DNA from: Cylindrodendrum hubeiense
Taxonomy: Eukaryota > Ascomycota > Sordariomycetes > Hypocreales > Nectriaceae
Length of the DNA: 10,984 nt
Direction of reading: 5' to 3'
Assembly: GCA_014621425.1 (NCBI GenBank)
Contig: JAANBB010000776.1
Coordinates: 1 to 10,984 of the forward strand
The notes beneath the pieces were generated by a model that saw nothing but the letters and a program-made list of their open reading frames with translations, was not told the origin of the DNA and ran no database searches. Numbering within the stretch: position 1 is the stretch's first letter; the number at the start of each line of letters is the position of its first letter. Of the stretch, positions 8,656 through 10,984 are shown piece after piece. A program made the translations under genes and the position numbers.

Positions 8656-9208
8656 AACGGTGACTGACTTGGCTAGGCTTGGCAAGGCTTTCGGTGCCGT
8701 GTCCCCGACGACGGATACGACGGAACTGCTGTGAACTTCGTATTGTCAGACCAGATGGCCAAGCGGCCTTTTCGGTGCTGCAAGGCACGGGATTTTCCCT
8801 CGCTCTTCGGTCCTCGCTTTCTCGCCGACCCGCCCGATTCCGGCACCAGAACAAGCGAAAGCCGTCCCCCGCCATCAGGGTCTGGAAGTCCAGACTTCCA
8901 GCGGCCGCTTCTTTGCAGGGCCATTGCATCGTCGAGCAAGCAACTCTGTTGGCCAATGGCTGCGACCGCACCGGTGCATCGGCCCAACCCACCGCGGCCG
9001 TGGCGCCGCTTCAATTCCCTATCGTGGTCCGCACGACCCTGAAAACCGCTGCTTCATTGATGCTGTACCCTTATTAATGCTGTACCAAGCCATGCCAAGT
9101 CGCCGAGTCACTATCATGGCGGGAAGGACCAACTGCAAATGGAGATGGTTACCTGCCGGCGCTTTACAAATTCCCCTACGAACTGCAGCCAGGCTGACCA
9201 TACCATGA
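8656..9208 (+). other. multi-frame open region of uncertain coding status
   Basis: All three plus frames and at least one minus frame stay open for 300 bases or more here. On the plus strand the G-first codon signal appears to move from one frame in about 8695-8885 (segment GYDGTAVNFVLSDQMA) to another in about 8922-9077 (segment VAPLQFPIVVRTTLKTAASL, ending at TAA 9075-9077). A good acceptor, CTTCTTTGCAG, ends at 8918 close to the switch, but I found no convincing donor or branch site to pair with it. The minus strand frame 8673-9014 has a comparable signal and starts with TTG, not ATG. I therefore do not assign a gene. It may be an exon pair, a frameshifted relic, or simply GC-rich sequence poor in stops. 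Confidence 0.25.
8882..8901. repeat. perfect 9-bp inverted repeat with 2-base spacer
   Basis: CTGGAAGTC (8882-8890), spacer CA, and GACTTCCAG (8893-8901) form a near-perfect palindrome. It is followed at once by GCGGCCGC. The two-base loop makes a cruciform more plausible than an RNA hairpin, and a dimeric protein binding site is also possible. Confidence 0.85.
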
Positions 9209-9689
9209 TTACGTGCTGACAAACGTGGGTTGGTTCAATATTACTACATGCTGTGCCGCCCAGCGATAATCGTCCCTCAGCCCTCCACAACTAGCTCGCG
9301 CGAGTCAACGTTGAATGTCACCCCTGGCCCCGCCTGGTAAGCTAGAACGATCCGGGACCCGCATACGAACGTCTGGAAAATGCCTGACATTTATTGCGGC
9401 GAAACTGTTGCACGGATTCCGTCAGGTCAGAGAGTCCGGACACCCAATTTGGAAGGGAGAATTCGATTGCGTCTGGATCGCGACCCCTACTCTGGGGCTA
9501 ACGCAATGGAGGCTCAGCTTCGCTTCCTCCAACCGATCCGGTAACGTTTCTTGGCGGTTAGGGCTAAATGAGGTTTCTAGACCTGTGGTCAGGGCGGACG
9601 TTAGCTGTGATGGAAATTGTTCCTCGCTCCAGCCAAGGAGATATCCGGGCTCCACCCTCGTCTGTGTCAGAATGACTCCCCTACAAGTG

Positions 9690-9723
9690 TTCTAGAAGCT
9701 AGCCAGGGCTGGGGCTTCTAGAA
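9690..9723. repeat. two-stage inverted repeat built from two TTCTAGAA palindromes
   Basis: The arms TTCTAGAAGC (9690-9699) and GCTTCTAGAA (9714-9723) are exact reverse complements. Inside them AGCC (9701-9704) and GGCT (9707-9710) can pair around AG, giving a 34-base stem-loop. Each outer arm contains TTC-NN-GAA, the minimal unit of a heat shock element, flanked by G or C. No gene start lies close by. Confidence 0.8.
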
Positions 9724-10620
9724 GGGGTTTCATCTGCTTCGAAAGGGATGAATCCCAGTTACGGATTCGAGACGGTTCCCCAAATTGCGACATTGAACGC
9801 GTAACGTCAAGATCTTGACCTGCCATCCAGCTCAATCTCAAACCGATTCGCAACTCCACCTCGAAGCCAGCTTGGGTATAGTGGTGCTTGAAATAACAGT
9901 TGGGGACGGTCAATGCGCATGGCTCGATTGATTGTCCTCCTGTGCGTGCATGGGCCGATATTGGACACTGATTTGACTCCAGATCGATCTAGTAGGGACT
10001 GCCATGTGTCGAGAATGTGGCACCATCGTATGAGATGCGGGATTCGCCTCCATACCGCTCCAGTTCTTTGGTTCTCTTTGACGGCCGAGAAGGACCAAGC
10101 GACTTCTCGTGATGGGGTCCTATCGCCATCTCAAGCTATGGAGCTATGCAACGTGACATTAACAAGCAGGCACCAAAACGGCCTGGGGAGGTATCGAAAT
10201 AACCATCCGAAGCTTAATAGGCCCTAGACAAACCTTCATGTATGTGTCGTCTGGGGACGTGCATGATGATCAACTTGGTCTCTATCGTGTTAGTGCATTC
10301 TGGTTGATTTTCGCAGGCACAGGACAAGGGTCAAAGCTGAGAAATTACCAGAAGGGGCGATGGCATGTGACAGACATGCTGGCCGAGGGAAATTCCCCTT
10401 TATCGGGGCGTTGTGAAGGGGTCTAGGGCTGAGCGCATGGAAGCGAGTTGCGCATGCTCCTTTGCGGCTCATCTCACGCAGATGGCGTAAATGAACTCAA
10501 ACGTCTGGACGACAGCTTGCGGCGTCGCTCAGCTCTGAATAAGCCGCAGTATAAGACGTCGCCCAGAAGGGAACTGCGAATATCACCGTATCTCTTATCC
10601 AGACCCCGGTGTGTGCAGGC

Positions 10621-10643
10621 TGGTTCGCTGGTTCGCTGGTTCC
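10621..10643. repeat. 8-bp tandem repeat TGGTTCGC, 2.9 copies
   Basis: TGGTTCGC is present twice exactly (10621-10628, 10629-10636) and once as TGGTTCC. It lies 28 bases before the ATG at 10671. Confidence 0.88.
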
Positions 10644-10670
10644 TGCCGGGTGCTGACTTCAGCGAAGTGC

Positions 10671-10984
10671 ATGACCTTCCAGAATGAATGTCAGGCTTGG
10701 CGTCCAATATTACCTGAGTGGCGTCTCGCAACCGTCGGTCTCGCGCTCGCACGCCAGCCCCTTGTCGACGGCACCTCCAGTACGACGTTTGAAGCACCCA
10801 GTACGCGCCGCCGCACCAATTCTGGCCGCTGCAGCGCCTCGCTGGACTGGACTGTGCGCGCGCCCTTCTCCGGCCCCCCCTGCGAAGCCCGTCGTCGACG
10901 CAGCTGCAGGCGCCTGGGAACGCCTCGGGAATACCACCGGCGGCCCTGGAGGCTCCGTTGCAATGCTGGTTACGGGGCGACACG
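10671..10984 (+). CDS. possible 5' end of a gene running off the right edge, frame unresolved
   Basis: Two plus frames begin with ATG and stay open to the end of the window. One starts at 10671 (MTFQNECQAWRPILPEWRL) and has many C-ending codons in its first 60 codons. The other starts at 10684, has A at position -3, and turns into an Ala/Pro/Gly-rich stretch that ends with GNTTGGPGGSVAML. A TTGGPGG-like run does occur near the start of some pectate lyases, but nothing else supports that and I do not claim it. A minus frame (10474-10983) is also open across the same DNA and shows a weaker codon signal. The region is very GC-rich, so all three could be chance. The sequence beyond 10984 is needed to choose. 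Confidence 0.25.
   Translation, partial: MTFQNECQAWRPILPEWRLATVGLALARQPLVDGTSSTTFEAPSTRRRTNSGRCSASLDWTVRAPFSGPPCEARRRRSCRRLGTPREYHRRPWRLRCNAGYGAT

Larger units (their letters stand above)
9209..10670. other. intergenic region, no supported gene
   Basis: Only short or weak frames are present (9315-9695 plus, 9913-10227 plus). They lack recognisable domains and a consistent codon pattern. The stem-loop at 9690-9723 is the one structured element I see. Confidence 0.45.

Noticed and set aside
9760..9790. GGATTCGA-like word suggesting a minus-strand tRNA B box
   Set aside because: The flanking bases do not form a T-arm, and no matching A box or acceptor stem is found.
1..10984. tRNA, 5S rRNA, transposase or reverse transcriptase remnants, and CRISPR arrays
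   Set aside because: None seen by eye. The tandem repeats have no unique spacers, and no terminal inverted repeats or long terminal repeats flank any segment.

Overview
The window looks like nuclear DNA of a filamentous ascomycete, most likely a sordariomycete. The best evidence is one small minus-strand gene (3378-3647). Its paired-CxxC, SCAARS/MVGYK-type C-terminus matches, as far as I remember, a conserved uncharacterised protein of that class. Supporting signs are a pyrimidine-rich leader upstream of that gene, short GT-AG intron candidates with CTGAC or CTAAC branch sites, and the short tandem repeats (TACTTCGTA-like and TAGGTAGG) common between genes in these fungi. There are no bacterial-style operons, ribosome binding sites or CRISPR arrays. 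I found no tRNA or 5S rRNA gene by eye.

Layout. 1-3377 is mostly non-coding and carries several short tandem repeats, including an eight-unit heptamer minisatellite at 2322-2377. 3378-3647 (minus) encodes the 89-residue CxxC protein, with its leader and promoter at about 3648-4045. 4046-6889 holds only unconvincing, mutually overlapping ORFs plus short repeats. 6890-7529 (plus) holds a possible three-exon small gene. 8250-8634 (plus) holds one or two possible exons of another gene. 8656-9208 is open in several frames with no clear model. 9209-10670 is non-coding by eye, apart from a hairpin built of two TTCTAGAA palindromes at 9690-9723. 10671-10984 is open in two plus frames and one minus frame and may be the 5' end of a gene leaving the window.

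Only the 3378-3647 gene is a confident call. The window is GC-rich, so stop codons are scarce and long overlapping ORFs on both strands are expected by chance; most were rejected for that reason. No multi-gene pathway or new system can be supported here. The most useful leads are the conserved CxxC protein and the two plus-strand spliced candidates, which transcript data would settle.
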